Below, piece by piece: positions 24,501-32,543 of a stretch of DNA of 64,000 nucleotides. The stretch is taken from NCBI RefSeq assembly GCF_003013405.1, contig NZ_PXZL01000020.1:248001-312000 (forward strand). The letters are read 5' to 3'. A model generated the notes under the pieces. That model saw only the letters and a program-made list of their open reading frames with translations. It had not been told where the DNA came from and ran no database searches. The stretch's first letter is position 1. Each line of letters opens with the position of its first letter. The position numbers were made by a program, and so were the translations under genes. This DNA comes from Brevibacillus formosus. GTDB taxonomy: Bacteria > Bacillota > Bacilli > Brevibacillales > Brevibacillaceae.

Positions 24501-27500
24501 TTCTCCACTTCACCAGAAGAAACGAACCATCCCGTTATGTTGTAATTCCTACTGATCAGTTCGTTATCTTGCGGGGTGTCAATGGCGCCCCCTGTTACCA
24601 AGACGTCGCCTTTTACAGTGACAGGGTATTGCTTCACGATGCCAGCATACGACACGGTAAGAACTGTACTTCCTGATGAGAGCCCTGTTAGTAGTCCTGT
24701 TGCATCTATTTTGGCGATAGATGGATTATCAATCGTGTAGGTCACTTCTCCTGTTACATCCTTGGTACTCTTATCTCGATAAGATGCAACGACCGTGAAT
24801 GCTACGCTCTTGTCTTTTTCTAAAGTAACTTCGGAATAATTGGCTGTGATTCCCGTAACTGGACCAATTATGATGTTACTCTCCAGCAGGAGACTCTCCG
24901 CGCCCGCTTTATCCGTTACTTTTATGGTTAGTTTGTGATTCCCTTCCGCAAACAAGGACGTATCCAGTAGATATTGAAAACCAGCATTTGCATTCTGGTA
25001 GTGTGGATACATGGCTAAAATATCTGGACGAGGTCCGCCATATACGGCAGTTCCCTGTAATTGTCCATCCACCAAAACCTCGATTTTGGACACACCGCTT
25101 GGGTCCAGAATCCATCCCTGTACGGTTGTGGTTCCACCAATAACTGTGCCTTCTTTTGGGATATCCATTTGCCCTTTGGCAACAAGCGAGCCTGATTCTG
25201 ATTCTGTGACAACAACAGGAATTACCAATGACTGATTCCCGTAATTCACATGAATCTTTGTCATTCCAACTTTCAGCCCTGTAACGATTCCCAGTGGACT
25301 GACATAAACGACATTCGGATCTTCGACTGTATAAACAGCTTCCCCTGTAATGTCCTTTGATTGTTGACCTTCAAAACTGGCGGTAATCTGCAGTTTCTGC
25401 ATAGCGTCTTTTGCTACGCTAATAGTTGGTACTGTATTTTGCAGACTGATCGCTGGAGCAATTTTTCCAATCACGAAATTTCTTTCTGGTAATGGATGTT
25501 GCTTTCCTTCGCTATCTGTTGCGATCACAGAAACGGTATGATTACCCGGTTGCAGTTCGCTCAGATCCACGGTATAGCTGTATCCTGCTTGCGTATTTGT
25601 ATATTCCGGATGAAGCAGTGCAATATCAGGTCGAGCAATGCCCGATTTTGCTTTCCCGTGTTCGATCCCGTCAATGACAACCTGATAATCTGAGATAGCA
25701 GAGGGATGTAAAAACCATCCTGAAATCGTATAGGTGCCATTGACAGTAGCACCATTTACAGGCGTTTCTATCTCTCCCAAGGTTTTAAGTGCTTCCGCTT
25801 CCGTAACGGTAATAGGAATGCTGATACTTTGATCCCCATATTTTACAGTGAGACTCGTGCTTCCTTGGGCCAGAGCCGTGACCAAGCCATCTGTGCTCAC
25901 CTTTGCGACAGAAGAATTCTCTATGTTGTATAGGGCCAACTTGGTTACATCATGACTGCTCTGATCCTCTAGTACCGCCATGACAGTAAATTGATGCGTT
26001 TTTCCTTGAGGGATAATTAACTCTGTAACGTTTGCCCTTAATCCTATTGCTGGTAGCAAGGTAACGACTTGAATCGTTCTGTTCCCCAGCATTACCTGAT
26101 TTCCACCCTTGCCTGTTCCTCTAACAGAAAGAGTATGTGTGCCTTCTCGCAATTTCCCTGTATCGAGATTGTAGTGGAACCCTACGTTTCCATCCGGTTT
26201 GGGAGCATCCATAATTTCTATTTCCGGACGAGAAATGCCATAGGTTGCTTCACCACTTACGGCCCCATCGACCAGTACTTCAATCTTTTCAACACCATTA
26301 GTGTCAATAAACCAGCCTGTGACAGGGTAAACTCCGCTGATTAATGCATTTTCTGCGGGACTGTCAATGCCTCCCCGAGCCAGACCCCCTGCTGCTTTGA
26401 CCCAAACAGGGATCGTAAGTGTTTGTTCCTGGTATTTCACGATGATATTGGTTTGACCGACTTCAATTCCCGTAACGATCCCTTTATCTGAAATACTAAT
26501 GATCGTAGGATTCTCAACCGTATATTGAGCCTCTCTGGTCACATCTTTCGTTTGTTGATTCAGTAAAACAGCAGAAATAGATAATTGCTGTGTATTCCCT
26601 TGTATTACATCTACCTTGCTTATATTTGCCACAATACTTGTGGCCGGTTCTGAACGACCAATGAAAACAGCTCGCTCTGCCAGAACTTGCTCAGCGCCGT
26701 CTTTATTAACAGCCGTAACCTTAATCGAATGCTGCCCTTCCATTAGCTGTGTTGTGTCTAAAGGGTACTCAAATCCAGCTCTAGCATTCTGATATTGTGG
26801 ATACGAGAATTCAATATCAGGGCGGGTCTGCCCATAAGAAGCCTCCCCCACTACTGTTCCATCCACATGAACCTCTATCTTTGAAACGCCTGAAGGATCT
26901 AGGTACCAGCCCTTGATGAGTGTGACGCCTGTCATCATGGAATTACTTGTTGGCGCCTCTAACTCCCAACGCGGTATCAGTGGCTCATCCTTTTTGATCG
27001 TAACGGGGATCGTGATTGATTGACCTTCATATCGAATGGTCACCATCGCCGTTCCATACCCCGTTGCTTTTACAAGCCCAGTAGCGTCTACTGTTACGAC
27101 ACTTTCATCTGATGAAGCGTACCCTGCAAGACTTGTAACGTCCGTCAGGGTGTTATCCGCTAAAACAGTAGATACCACCAACTGATGGGAACCTTCATTC
27201 GTTAGTTCCAGCTTGGTCACATCAGCATGCAGACCATTCAACGGCTCTATGTTACCAATATAAAATGTCGTTCCTTCTATAATGGATAGTTGTCCATTAG
27301 CATCTTGAACTTCCACGGTAATGCTATGAGTGCCGGCCGTTAGATTTCGAGTATCCAGTTGATAGTGAAATCCAGCATTGCTATTCTGATAAGCTGGATA
27401 TTTCGCTTCAATGTCTGGTCTCGGGTCGCCATAAGATGCCTCTCCCACATTCGTACCATCAATCAGGATACTGATTTTCGATACTCCGTCTGGATTGAGG

Positions 27501-28984
27501 TGCCATCCTTTAATGGTATACGCACCACTGATTAACTCGCCTTTTTCGGGAGTGTCGAGCCCACCTATTGGTGTCAAAGGAGCTCTCTTCGTCACCACTA
27601 TCGGGATCTCAATCGTTTTGTCACCCAACTCAGCGATCAGTTGCGTATCTCCCATTCCACTTCCTGTGACGAAACCTGAAGGTGTCACCCTAGCAATTTT
27701 TTCATCTTTGCTCGTATAAGTAACTTCCTTGCTGACATCTCTGGTGTTGCCATTTGTCATGTTCGCCGTAATTTTCAGTTGATAATTCTCACCTTCGGAA
27801 AGACGCAATTCGTTCGGCGTCGATTCCAGTGAGGTAATCTCAGCGGAGTCTTCATCCCCTAGTCCCAGTGCTTTCTCTAGGTTTACAAGCCCTTTTCCGT
27901 AAAAACGTGATTCCCCTAAAGGTGTTGCGTTATCGACTAAACTATCACGTACTTCGCGATTGGTGGCTCCGCCCTTTTTTGACCAAATAACAGCTGCTGC
28001 ACCGGTTACGTGAGGAGCTGCTAAAGAAGTGCCTGAACGTTGCTCATAGTCTCCATGGAGAGACGTACTTAGAATATCAACGCCAGGAGCCATCAGGTCT
28101 AACCCACTGCCAACACTTGAAAAGTCAGCCCGTTGATTGTCCTGATTTATCGCACCGACAGACAATGTCTCTGCATATTTCGCAGGATATAACTGGGTAT
28201 CCTCACCCATTCCCCTATTTCCTGCTGCTGCAATAACCAGTATCCCTTGTTGATTCGCTCTTTTTATCTGGTCGTGTAGCGCTTGACTGTCAATTCTACC
28301 ACCGGCACTAATGGAAACGATGTTCATGTCATTCTGCATCGCCCATTCAATCCCCTGAATCATGCCGGAATAGGTACCGTGACCTTTTTCATCAAGGACT
28401 CTAATGGCATAGATTTCAGCTTCTGGTGCAACACCAACAATCCCAACATCATTATCTTTACCAGCGATAACACCAGCTACCGCAGTCCCATGCCCGTGCT
28501 CATCATCAAAATCTGATTTTCCTTCTACATAGGAAATGCCTCCTTTTACTTGGAGGTCTTCATGATTGGATATACCTGTATCAATAATTCCAATTTTAAT
28601 GTTTTGGCCTTTGTAATTTTTTTCGTGAGCTTGATTTGCCCTTATGTGCTCAATCCCCCACGGAATTTCCTGCTTTTCTGTTCTGTTTGTTTCTGCTAAC
28701 TCTATTTCACTATCTTCCTCAATATAGGCTACATTCTCGTCCTGAGACATTACCTCCATTTCACTCTCTGTTAGTTGAGCAACCAACACTTTCGTGCTAA
28801 GTTGCTGGACCGATGATCTTTGAATCGCCCTTACTTTTGCTTTCTTGCTTTCTTTAAAACCAATTAAATACGTTTTACTACTAGCGCTTGCGATAGCGTG
28901 CTCTGGGACAAGTTGCAAAAACAGTAAAGCAAGCAGTAGGAATAGATTGAAACTACTGATTATACGGATGAATCTAGGGTTCAT
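18527..28984 (-). CDS. Giant secreted subtilase with Ig-like and RCC1 repeats
   Basis: 3485 residues. Signal peptide 1-34; I9-type propeptide about 37-98; S8 protease about 110-375 with catalytic Asp135 (IGIIDTG), His165 (HGHGT), Ser320 (GTSLAAPH) and oxyanion Asn256 (AAAGN). Next come many alternating Big2-type Ig domains and domains with the signature YGxxRPDI...YPxYxNxxAGFxYxLDT, a fibronectin-III-like stretch, one YD-type motif (YEYVYDQNNRIKAIKENGVE), more Big2 domains, and four single RCC1 units inside a 138-residue tandem repeat. Start ATG 28984 follows AAGGAG. It has no sorting signal (LPXTG) or SLH domain. As first gene before RCC1 and RHS genes it may process, anchor or release the RHS toxin (inference). 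Confidence 0.92.
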   Translation of the reverse strand: MNPRFIRIISSFNLFLLLALLFLQLVPEHAIASASSKTYLIGFKESKKAKVRAIQRSSVQQLSTKVLVAQLTESEMEVMSQDENVAYIEEDSEIELAETNRTEKQEIPWGIEHIRANQAHEKNYKGQNIKIGIIDTGISNHEDLQVKGGISYVEGKSDFDDEHGHGTAVAGVIAGKDNDVGIVGVAPEAEIYAIRVLDEKGHGTYSGMIQGIEWAMQNDMNIVSISAGGRIDSQALHDQIKRANQQGILVIAAAGNRGMGEDTQLYPAKYAETLSVGAINQDNQRADFSSVGSGLDLMAPGVDILSTSLHGDYEQRSGTSLAAPHVTGAAAVIWSKKGGATNREVRDSLVDNATPLGESRFYGKGLVNLEKALGLGDEDSAEITSLESTPNELRLSEGENYQLKITANMTNGNTRDVSKEVTYTSKDEKIARVTPSGFVTGSGMGDTQLIAELGDKTIEIPIVVTKRAPLTPIGGLDTPEKGELISGAYTIKGWHLNPDGVSKISILIDGTNVGEASYGDPRPDIEAKYPAYQNSNAGFHYQLDTRNLTAGTHSITVEVQDANGQLSIIEGTTFYIGNIEPLNGLHADVTKLELTNEGSHQLVVSTVLADNTLTDVTSLAGYASSDESVVTVDATGLVKATGYGTAMVTIRYEGQSITIPVTIKKDEPLIPRWELEAPTSNSMMTGVTLIKGWYLDPSGVSKIEVHVDGTVVGEASYGQTRPDIEFSYPQYQNARAGFEYPLDTTQLMEGQHSIKVTAVNKDGAEQVLAERAVFIGRSEPATSIVANISKVDVIQGNTQQLSISAVLLNQQTKDVTREAQYTVENPTIISISDKGIVTGIEVGQTNIIVKYQEQTLTIPVWVKAAGGLARGGIDSPAENALISGVYPVTGWFIDTNGVEKIEVLVDGAVSGEATYGISRPEIEIMDAPKPDGNVGFHYNLDTGKLREGTHTLSVRGTGKGGNQVMLGNRTIQVVTLLPAIGLRANVTELIIPQGKTHQFTVMAVLEDQSSHDVTKLALYNIENSSVAKVSTDGLVTALAQGSTSLTVKYGDQSISIPITVTEAEALKTLGEIETPVNGATVNGTYTISGWFLHPSAISDYQVVIDGIEHGKAKSGIARPDIALLHPEYTNTQAGYSYTVDLSELQPGNHTVSVIATDSEGKQHPLPERNFVIGKIAPAISLQNTVPTISVAKDAMQKLQITASFEGQQSKDITGEAVYTVEDPNVVYVSPLGIVTGLKVGMTKIHVNYGNQSLVIPVVVTESESGSLVAKGQMDIPKEGTVIGGTTTVQGWILDPSGVSKIEVLVDGQLQGTAVYGGPRPDILAMYPHYQNANAGFQYLLDTSLFAEGNHKLTIKVTDKAGAESLLLESNIIIGPVTGITANYSEVTLEKDKSVAFTVVASYRDKSTKDVTGEVTYTIDNPSIAKIDATGLLTGLSSGSTVLTVSYAGIVKQYPVTVKGDVLVTGGAIDTPQDNELISRNYNITGWFVSSGEVEKIEVLMDGDKLGEAKYGLERPDMKRKYPDAPHLKPGFSYLLEVDQMQVGEHQLQVLVTEKDGKQTSIEKTITIVEPIHDTYAFWLQFSNQQGQNNWSYQEVSGDRFTDLEWDKAAEEWKSNQNETAIGNTWIKVGSSDPILKWKAPRSGRIHVSGWISKVQVEEGDGVNVRLLKNDAQIWPSSGWQSIDFNDEIGVELQEELSIEEGDALIFQVNQRENNVGDLLKWTPEITYITTEVNDNSAPQVYLISPVVGKAVTTVNSEDVIIISGIAMDPNIGDQVHIWYQLDEEDPHELTRFTASESANEFSYNLPISNLKPDHLYSLRVWAVDQKSSKSLIEKVDISLDMRAQAEKDPITISADWKYPKDRAEIPKGQSITLDWDYYNRKGYPSYIASQELIIYISEGGHVTSVKREKLTGTARSYVFDTSYIQKNALIDVRLKAIMKSDAPKILEGSTAKLEFYLLATNQAPVVVNTELVIMDSGRTGLINYSLRDNDVSDKIVSTKLRVGLTPGGNELGEKEETISESSQNGNASGRYFFPITKEMLYQTVYWTVQAQDNRGAWTTPTNYSSRLVDALPKIVIYTPGAKRVIDIDETFTLEGVYTHLQAGDVLSGRMNRNDGPKTFVTTGNSGHWTLSWRGRDLGEGTYPNIEVSNRGGFVAVYPGSLTIEKKPDAPNIIKVEAETNSLKVFWSPVAGATDYGIQVDGGGIKRVGNVSTHTITGLQPDRVYTIILWAYNSSGTSSYSSSPYTVQTKPAESNFNLLVEYNPVRMHFPVNQAKYFKITAKTSGVYQFTLNNDSGLAADANISIYKGASLLDHEEISSGSNGRVNPVFAAGKTYYVKIIGKSAFYATLLAKPGGEAFVFNQPNDITIPDGQTVEIAMNAIIPGKYRMVTQLKNPSQKYPVVTVYSNGVQVSPREKPSAAEVIYDLAPGAYTIKLTNTESNQVNVLFTVFAPAAGGTVYEYVYDQNNRIKAIKENGVESVIFYHDENGNITKSVKQNASTPQKAKALSLDLEKVDVSPGNSKSIKVMATLDNGSQVDVSAQAVYVVEDPSVAYINKGIVYAVNGGTTKARLYFGGQSKTLTITVDAPSVHLTSISLAPGQSTITEGQIQRLYASAYYSDGNSKDISSVASFDTSNSAVAQVSSQGVVTGIKAGTATITVSYGGKNASSQITVQGATIQEIKGTPVQVSLVAGGTQQLSVTATYSNGAEENISRQAVYSSSNANVASVDSGGLITALSPGATQITVSYGGQSTIIPVTVSGNAISLVSLAVTPATVSIGKGANQQLEVKATYSDNSQTIVTNQATYQSSQPTIASVGASGSVTGVAVGLTNVTVSFGGKIVTIPVQVTEPVQSLAVTPVSLNMLVGKTQLLQITATYKDGKKIDVTGQALYLSGDAAVVTVDSNGVVTAVKAGSTNITVSFGGASVAVPIFVTAENVIQSIKVIPEKIRMLENGTKHLFVKAVFMDGTEVDITNKASYTFEDQTIASVTTDGLLTGLKVGSTSITIAHSGKTINTMVHVVSVESKIARLSAGGAHTLMVKEDGSVWAWGQNEKGQLGDGTIQTRTTPVESMLVISAQQLVASPSTMLLPTSQSKPLQITATYVNNSTQDVTTQSMYESSNPAVASVDAGGVITAVSVGTTTITVSYYGKTITVPVEVKETETKVNRLSAGGAHTLMVKEDGSVWAWGQNEKGQLGDGTIQTRTTPVESMLVISAQQLVASPSTMLLPTSQSKSLQITATYANNSTQDVTTQSMYESSNPAAASVDAGGVITAVSVGTTTITVSYYDKTITVPVEVKETETKVNRLSAGGAHTLMVKEDGSVWAWGQNEKGQLGDGTIQTRTTPVESMLVISAQQLVASPSTMLLPTSQSKPLQITVTYANNSTQDVTTQSMYRSSNPTVASVDAGGVITAVSVGTTTITVSYYDKTITVPVEVKETETKVNRLSAGGAHTLMVKEDGSVWAWGYNEKGQLGINSVQNSLVPVKTHEH
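18607..19920 (-). repeat. Tandem 414-bp repeats in subtilase 1
   Basis: The sequence ATGCCCATACACTTCC recurs at 18607, 19021, 19435 and 19849, exactly 414 bases apart, within near-identical units. Each unit codes for one Big2 Ig domain plus one RCC1 blade (138 residues). High identity points to recent expansion and possible copy-number variation. Confidence 0.95.
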
Positions 28985-29127
28985 TCCTGTAACTCCTTGT
29001 CATAATTGTGTTGAGCTTTGGTATCATTCCTTTTTAAAAATATTTCAAGCCAGCCAGTTACTCTTCATCTCCTTCCTAAAAATAAGTGCAGATAAAAAAT
29101 GTAAATTTTACCTAAACAGCATTTTGA

Positions 29128-29156
29128 ATTATAGTGAATTCCTGATATTGGATCAA
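29128..29156 (-). promoter_or_regulatory. Sigma-A promoter of toxin locus 1
   Basis: TTGATC (29151-29156), 17-bp spacer, TATAAT (29128-29133) on the minus strand, about 140 bases before the subtilase start. The same promoter with nearly the same spacer stands before subtilase 2 at 50188-50216. Confidence 0.8.
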
Positions 29157-29310
29157 TAGGAACTTACCAATAAGTTTTGACTAACAAATTACTAGTCAGC
29201 CAATATTGCTGATTAGCAGAAGTGATTTCCAAGTTAGAGTATGTTTTTTGGCTTGCAGGTCAGTCTTGCTCTCAAAAGCAGATAGTTTCCGAAATTTACT
29301 TTTTCGGACA

Positions 29311-29348
29311 AAAAAGAACCCCAAACGAGCGTAGATAACTCGGTTGGG
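29311..29348 (-). terminator. Cassette terminator, CCCCAAACGAG family
   Basis: CCCAAACGAG (29320-29329) with CTCGGTTGGG (29339-29348, one mismatch); TTCTTTTTT follows on the minus strand. It insulates the locus-1 promoter from locus-2 orphan cassettes. Confidence 0.75.
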
Positions 29349-29758
29349 ATACAACGATCAAGAATTTGCTTTAATTTTTTTCTATACCGATCTTAGTTAA
29401 AATCCCTGATTCTTCTAAATCAAAGCACAATGAACGCTTATGTCCGTTATATAGTTAACTTGATAGTGATCGGACATTACACTATCCATTTACCATACCA
29501 TACTCGGTTTATATGACCTTAATCTAATAATTATTAGTGAATTTCTCCCTGGGAAATCTTTGATCCCGTTGTTATCTGGCATATTTATGGTTTCATCATT
29601 AAGAGCAATTACCTACTGTTTCTATCCTATTGTTACGGAGTCGAAATTCTAAGTCCCCGTAAATAATAAAAGCAGGATGTGCTTCTTTCAAGAAATTGGA
29701 CTTTGCTTCCTTTTCAAAACTGCCGCACTGAGAAACCCGATGCGACAGCTAAGGATTA

Positions 29759-30190
29759 TTACCAATTTCCACTTTCAAATTCCTGATTTTCAATTTCTTT
29801 AATATATACCGATATCCATAGTACCAAATCATTAGTAGGGTCAGTCTCGATGTATATACCTTTATTACTACAATACACTTCTTCAAATTCATCATATTCA
29901 AAACTAGGTTCAATTTTTAATACTTCGTCGATGTGCATTCCGATTTTTATACTTTCAAACAAAGTCCCAGTATAGTTACTCAAAGCTGTTAATTTAAATA
30001 GTTTTCCATTCATTAAATTGAACCAGAGGTCAATTGAATTATTTACTTCGTATCTAACCAAAAACTTACCTAGTAGTTTTACTTTTACTTCTCCTTTACT
30101 TAGTAAAGGGTAAAAATTACTTATATGACTATAAAGATTTAAATTCCCGATCCCAATCCAAGGGAGTATCGGAGCGTCTAATTTAATCAT
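29759..30190 (-). CDS. Putative immunity protein of orphan cassette in locus 2
   Basis: 143 residues, acidic and soluble, starting four bases after the orphan RHS tip at 30195. The phrase IKIGMHIDEVLKI in the middle is a motif I associate with several small immunity proteins, but no named family is certain. It probably neutralises the toxin tip in front of it. A ribosome binding site (GAGAGGTGATAAA) precedes the ATG at 30190. Confidence 0.65.
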   Translation of the reverse strand: MIKLDAPILPWIGIGNLNLYSHISNFYPLLSKGEVKVKLLGKFLVRYEVNNSIDLWFNLMNGKLFKLTALSNYTGTLFESIKIGMHIDEVLKIEPSFEYDEFEEVYCSNKGIYIETDPTNDLVLWISVYIKEIENQEFESGNW

Positions 30191-30194
30191 TTTA

Positions 30195-30866
30195 TCACCT
30201 CTCTGAAAAAATAATCGTTGTATTCTTCTCCGGGCCTTGTGATTTATAATTCTCTAATCTACCATTTACAATCTTTATTGTTCCTTGATCACTAGTACTA
30301 ATTTTTATATATGGACTTTCTCCATGCCTACCACCACCCGGTGATACTTGAACCTGAGTAATATTCCTCTCGCCCCCGGTGTTACTAATTTTAATTATCA
30401 TTGCCCCGGAACGTGATTTAGTAGATGCTTCAATTTTGATGTCATATCCTTGAGCTTTTAACATTTTCGCAACTTCATCTACAGACTTACCATTAAATTC
30501 ATTTGGGTTAGCTTTAGCAGCTTCTATTGTTGCTCTGCCATTATTAATAACAGAGGCAGGTTTCTCCATCCCCCTTGTGTTAACTTGTTGCCTCTCATAA
30601 TACTTTTGCATTGCTTTATAGCGCAATGTATCGACTTCAGAAGTTGATAGCTTTACTGTTCTCGGCTTATACTCCACTTCCACTCTTTTAGGGTTTGTAA
30701 TGCTTGGAAACCTTACATTCCCCCCGCCACCGCCTCCACCATAGTGCTCAACGGAGTGGTTGCCAGAAGGATCTATAAACCTTAATGGATTATTATGCGT
30801 ATAAGTATACCGATTCAACGTCAACGGATTATCCACTTGCCCTTTATACGTATCCTCCATGATAAA
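30195..30866 (-). CDS. Orphan RHS C-terminal toxin tip, cut by IS110
   Basis: About 220 residues. The start is the end of the RHS core (EDTYKGQVDNPLTLNRYTYT, then HNNPLRFIDPSGN), followed by a glycine run and a unique tip with KSVDEVAKMLKAQGYDIKIE and ITQVQVSPGGGRHGESPYIK. The histidine in GGGRHG and the basic strands suggest a nuclease, but I cannot name the family. Homology to the intact RHS genes ends abruptly at about 30866, where IS110 sequence begins, so it has lost the cage, signal peptide and ribosome binding site and is a silent cassette. Its immunity gene follows after four bases. Confidence 0.75.
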   Translation of the reverse strand, partial: FIMEDTYKGQVDNPLTLNRYTYTHNNPLRFIDPSGNHSVEHYGGGGGGGNVRFPSITNPKRVEVEYKPRTVKLSTSEVDTLRYKAMQKYYERQQVNTRGMEKPASVINNGRATIEAAKANPNEFNGKSVDEVAKMLKAQGYDIKIEASTKSRSGAMIIKISNTGGERNITQVQVSPGGGRHGESPYIKISTSDQGTIKIVNGRLENYKSQGPEKNTTIIFSER

Positions 30867-30917
30867 GCGGTCAATGGATAAAGGTTAGGTGGCAACATTT
30901 CTGCTACCACCCTGCTA

Positions 30918-32150
30918 CTACGCCGCCTGTTCTGTAAGGACTGGCATTTTATATTCCGTCTTGTACTTCATCATGCTGTATATGACGTTGACCAATTTAC
31001 GCATCACGCAAATAATCGCTTGCCACTTGGTTTTCCCTTCTGCCAGCTTTCTTTCGTAGTATGCATGGTAAACAGGATGATTGGGTTTCTTCGCCCTTGA
31101 TACACCCAGTTGACGAATGGCAAGGTTATAGAAGATATCATACAGGCTACGGTTGCCTAACTTGCTCTTTTTACTCTTCTGCTTGTTCCCTGAACTATGC
31201 TGCACAGGTGCAATCCCTGCAAAGTTCGCTAGTTTGTCAGCACTGGAAAAACGTGAAATATCGCCAATCTCCGCAATTAATTCCGCCGCAGTGACCGTGC
31301 TAATTCCGTGCATGGTCTCTAGTTTGTAATCCAATAATGCAAGATGCTTCGCCAACTCTGAATCAATTTGCTCTAGCTGATAGTCTCTGGCGATCAAGTC
31401 CCGAACCACATTTTTAACAAGAAAATCATTGACTCCTTGATAGTCTTTCGATGTGTCTCCATCTTGCTGTACGAAAGATAGAATGTCCTTTGCCTTCTTG
31501 GTAGACATGTAGCGATTGCTCTTCTTATACAGAAAGGTAGCCAATTCATCCACACTCACCCTACGCAAACAACTCGGAGAAGGATACTTCAGCCAGAAAG
31601 CTAATGCTGTTTTCCCATCTACTTGTGAGAAGAATTTCTTGTAACTTGGATAGTGATAACCTAGCAATTGATGAAGCTGTAACTTGATTCCTGTTACAAC
31701 ACTCACAATGTTCTCTCTTCTTGTGACAAGCTGTGAGATTGCATAATAAAGGTCATGTGGATTCGCAGTCGGCAGTGTATCCAAGTTGGAAATCAGAATG
31801 CGAGCCACACACTCTGCATCCCACGCATCTGTTTTCTTGTTGTTTGGACTGCTTCTGCGCATGGATACCGTAAGGGCAGGATTAACTGCTTTTACTTCAT
31901 ATTTATTTTCAATTAGAAACATAGCCAATCCTCTTCCGTAGCCCCCCACATCTTCTAAGCCAAACATAGGGGTCAAGCCTTCCTTCTTGGCTAGTTTTTC
32001 TACTTGTTGCAGAAACTTAGGAAACGCTGACGGCTTGTTCTCGAATTGGATTTCGTCTCTCTTTTCATGGAAACAGGTCATCATCACCGCTGTATGATGA
32101 CGTTTATGTAAGTCTACTCCGATATATAGGTACTTCAATTTATGATGCAA
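30918..32150 (-). CDS. IS110-family transposase (DEDD plus serine)
   Basis: 410 residues. RuvC-like DEDD domain: Asp in YIGVDLHKRHH, Glu in GLEDVGGYGRGL, two Asp in KTDAWDAECVA. C-terminal Tnp20-type domain: HGISTVTAAELIAEIGDISR, NFAGIAPVQHSSGNKQKSKK with the catalytic serine region, and KLGNRSLYDIFY. The TTG at 32150 is chosen because AGGGGTGA precedes it; an in-frame ATG at 32228 would lie in the presumed non-coding end. It appears intact. Such transposases act with a structured bridge RNA encoded in the element's non-coding end. Its insertion cut the orphan RHS tip off from its core. Confidence 0.9.
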   Translation of the reverse strand: MHHKLKYLYIGVDLHKRHHTAVMMTCFHEKRDEIQFENKPSAFPKFLQQVEKLAKKEGLTPMFGLEDVGGYGRGLAMFLIENKYEVKAVNPALTVSMRRSSPNNKKTDAWDAECVARILISNLDTLPTANPHDLYYAISQLVTRRENIVSVVTGIKLQLHQLLGYHYPSYKKFFSQVDGKTALAFWLKYPSPSCLRRVSVDELATFLYKKSNRYMSTKKAKDILSFVQQDGDTSKDYQGVNDFLVKNVVRDLIARDYQLEQIDSELAKHLALLDYKLETMHGISTVTAAELIAEIGDISRFSSADKLANFAGIAPVQHSSGNKQKSKKSKLGNRSLYDIFYNLAIRQLGVSRAKKPNHPVYHAYYERKLAEGKTKWQAIICVMRKLVNVIYSMMKYKTEYKMPVLTEQAA

Positions 32151-32289
32151 AAAGACTTCACCCCTATCTTTGATGAGTAATGATGTAGAGAAAAGAATGC
32201 CAGCACCCTCCGAACAAGCATTATTCAAAGATGAACACGCACGGATACGTTAGCTCGTACATTCTTTTCATGTCATTATCGTTCTATCA
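32151..32289 (-). ncRNA. Possible IS110 bridge-RNA region
   Basis: The non-coding segment upstream of the transposase. In the IS110 group this end encodes the bridge RNA. Short inverted pieces are seen on the minus strand (GAATG near 32262 and CATTC near 32196 among them), but I could not fold it or find target/donor loops by eye. Call rests on family knowledge and position. Confidence 0.35.
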
Positions 32290-32529
32290 TTACGGTTGTA
32301 ATTTGGTGCTAGACAATGCCTTCGCTAAACGGATTTGCAGCAAGTATTCTCGTTGATGTAGTTCCACCTGAAAGATGGCCTTTATTATTTCCTCTATCGT
32401 AGCGATGTTAAATACAGCGTTCTCTTGTTGAACATAGTCAAAAATTAATTGTGTACCTATTTCGCATGTCTGAATCTTGTCAAGAGAGCGTATCTCTTCC
32501 TGTTTATAATGAGTGAATTGAGCTTCCAC
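32290..32529 (-). CDS. 79-aa helical protein after serine recombinase
   Basis: Starts at GTG 32529 with GGGAGGAA upstream, 14 bases after the serine recombinase stop, so the two are co-transcribed. Predicted mostly helical (QFTHYKQEEIRSLDKIQ at the start). It may be an accessory or directionality factor of the recombinase; no family recognised. Its 3' end abuts the IS110 element. Confidence 0.6.
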   Translation of the reverse strand: MEAQFTHYKQEEIRSLDKIQTCEIGTQLIFDYVQQENAVFNIATIEEIIKAIFQVELHQREYLLQIRLAKALSSTKLQP

Positions 32530-32543
32530 GTTCGTTCCTCCCG

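Larger units (their letters stand above)
28985..29758 (-). other. Intergenic region between the two toxin loci
   Basis: 774 bases without an intact gene. It holds the subtilase-1 leader (about 140 bases) and promoter (29128-29156), a cassette terminator (29319-29348) and AT-rich filler. Minus-strand reading just before that terminator gives a short frame (GHKRSLCFDLEESGILTKIG) ending in TAA, which looks like the 3' scrap of a lost immunity gene (weak). Nothing else recognised. Confidence 0.5.
30867..32289 (-). mobile_element. IS110-family insertion sequence
   Basis: One transposase gene plus about 140 bases of non-coding sequence upstream and 50 downstream. The left edge is placed where RHS homology stops (30866); the right edge, just before the 79-residue gene's stop codon, is only approximate, as IS110 elements lack terminal inverted repeats. 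Confidence 0.65.
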
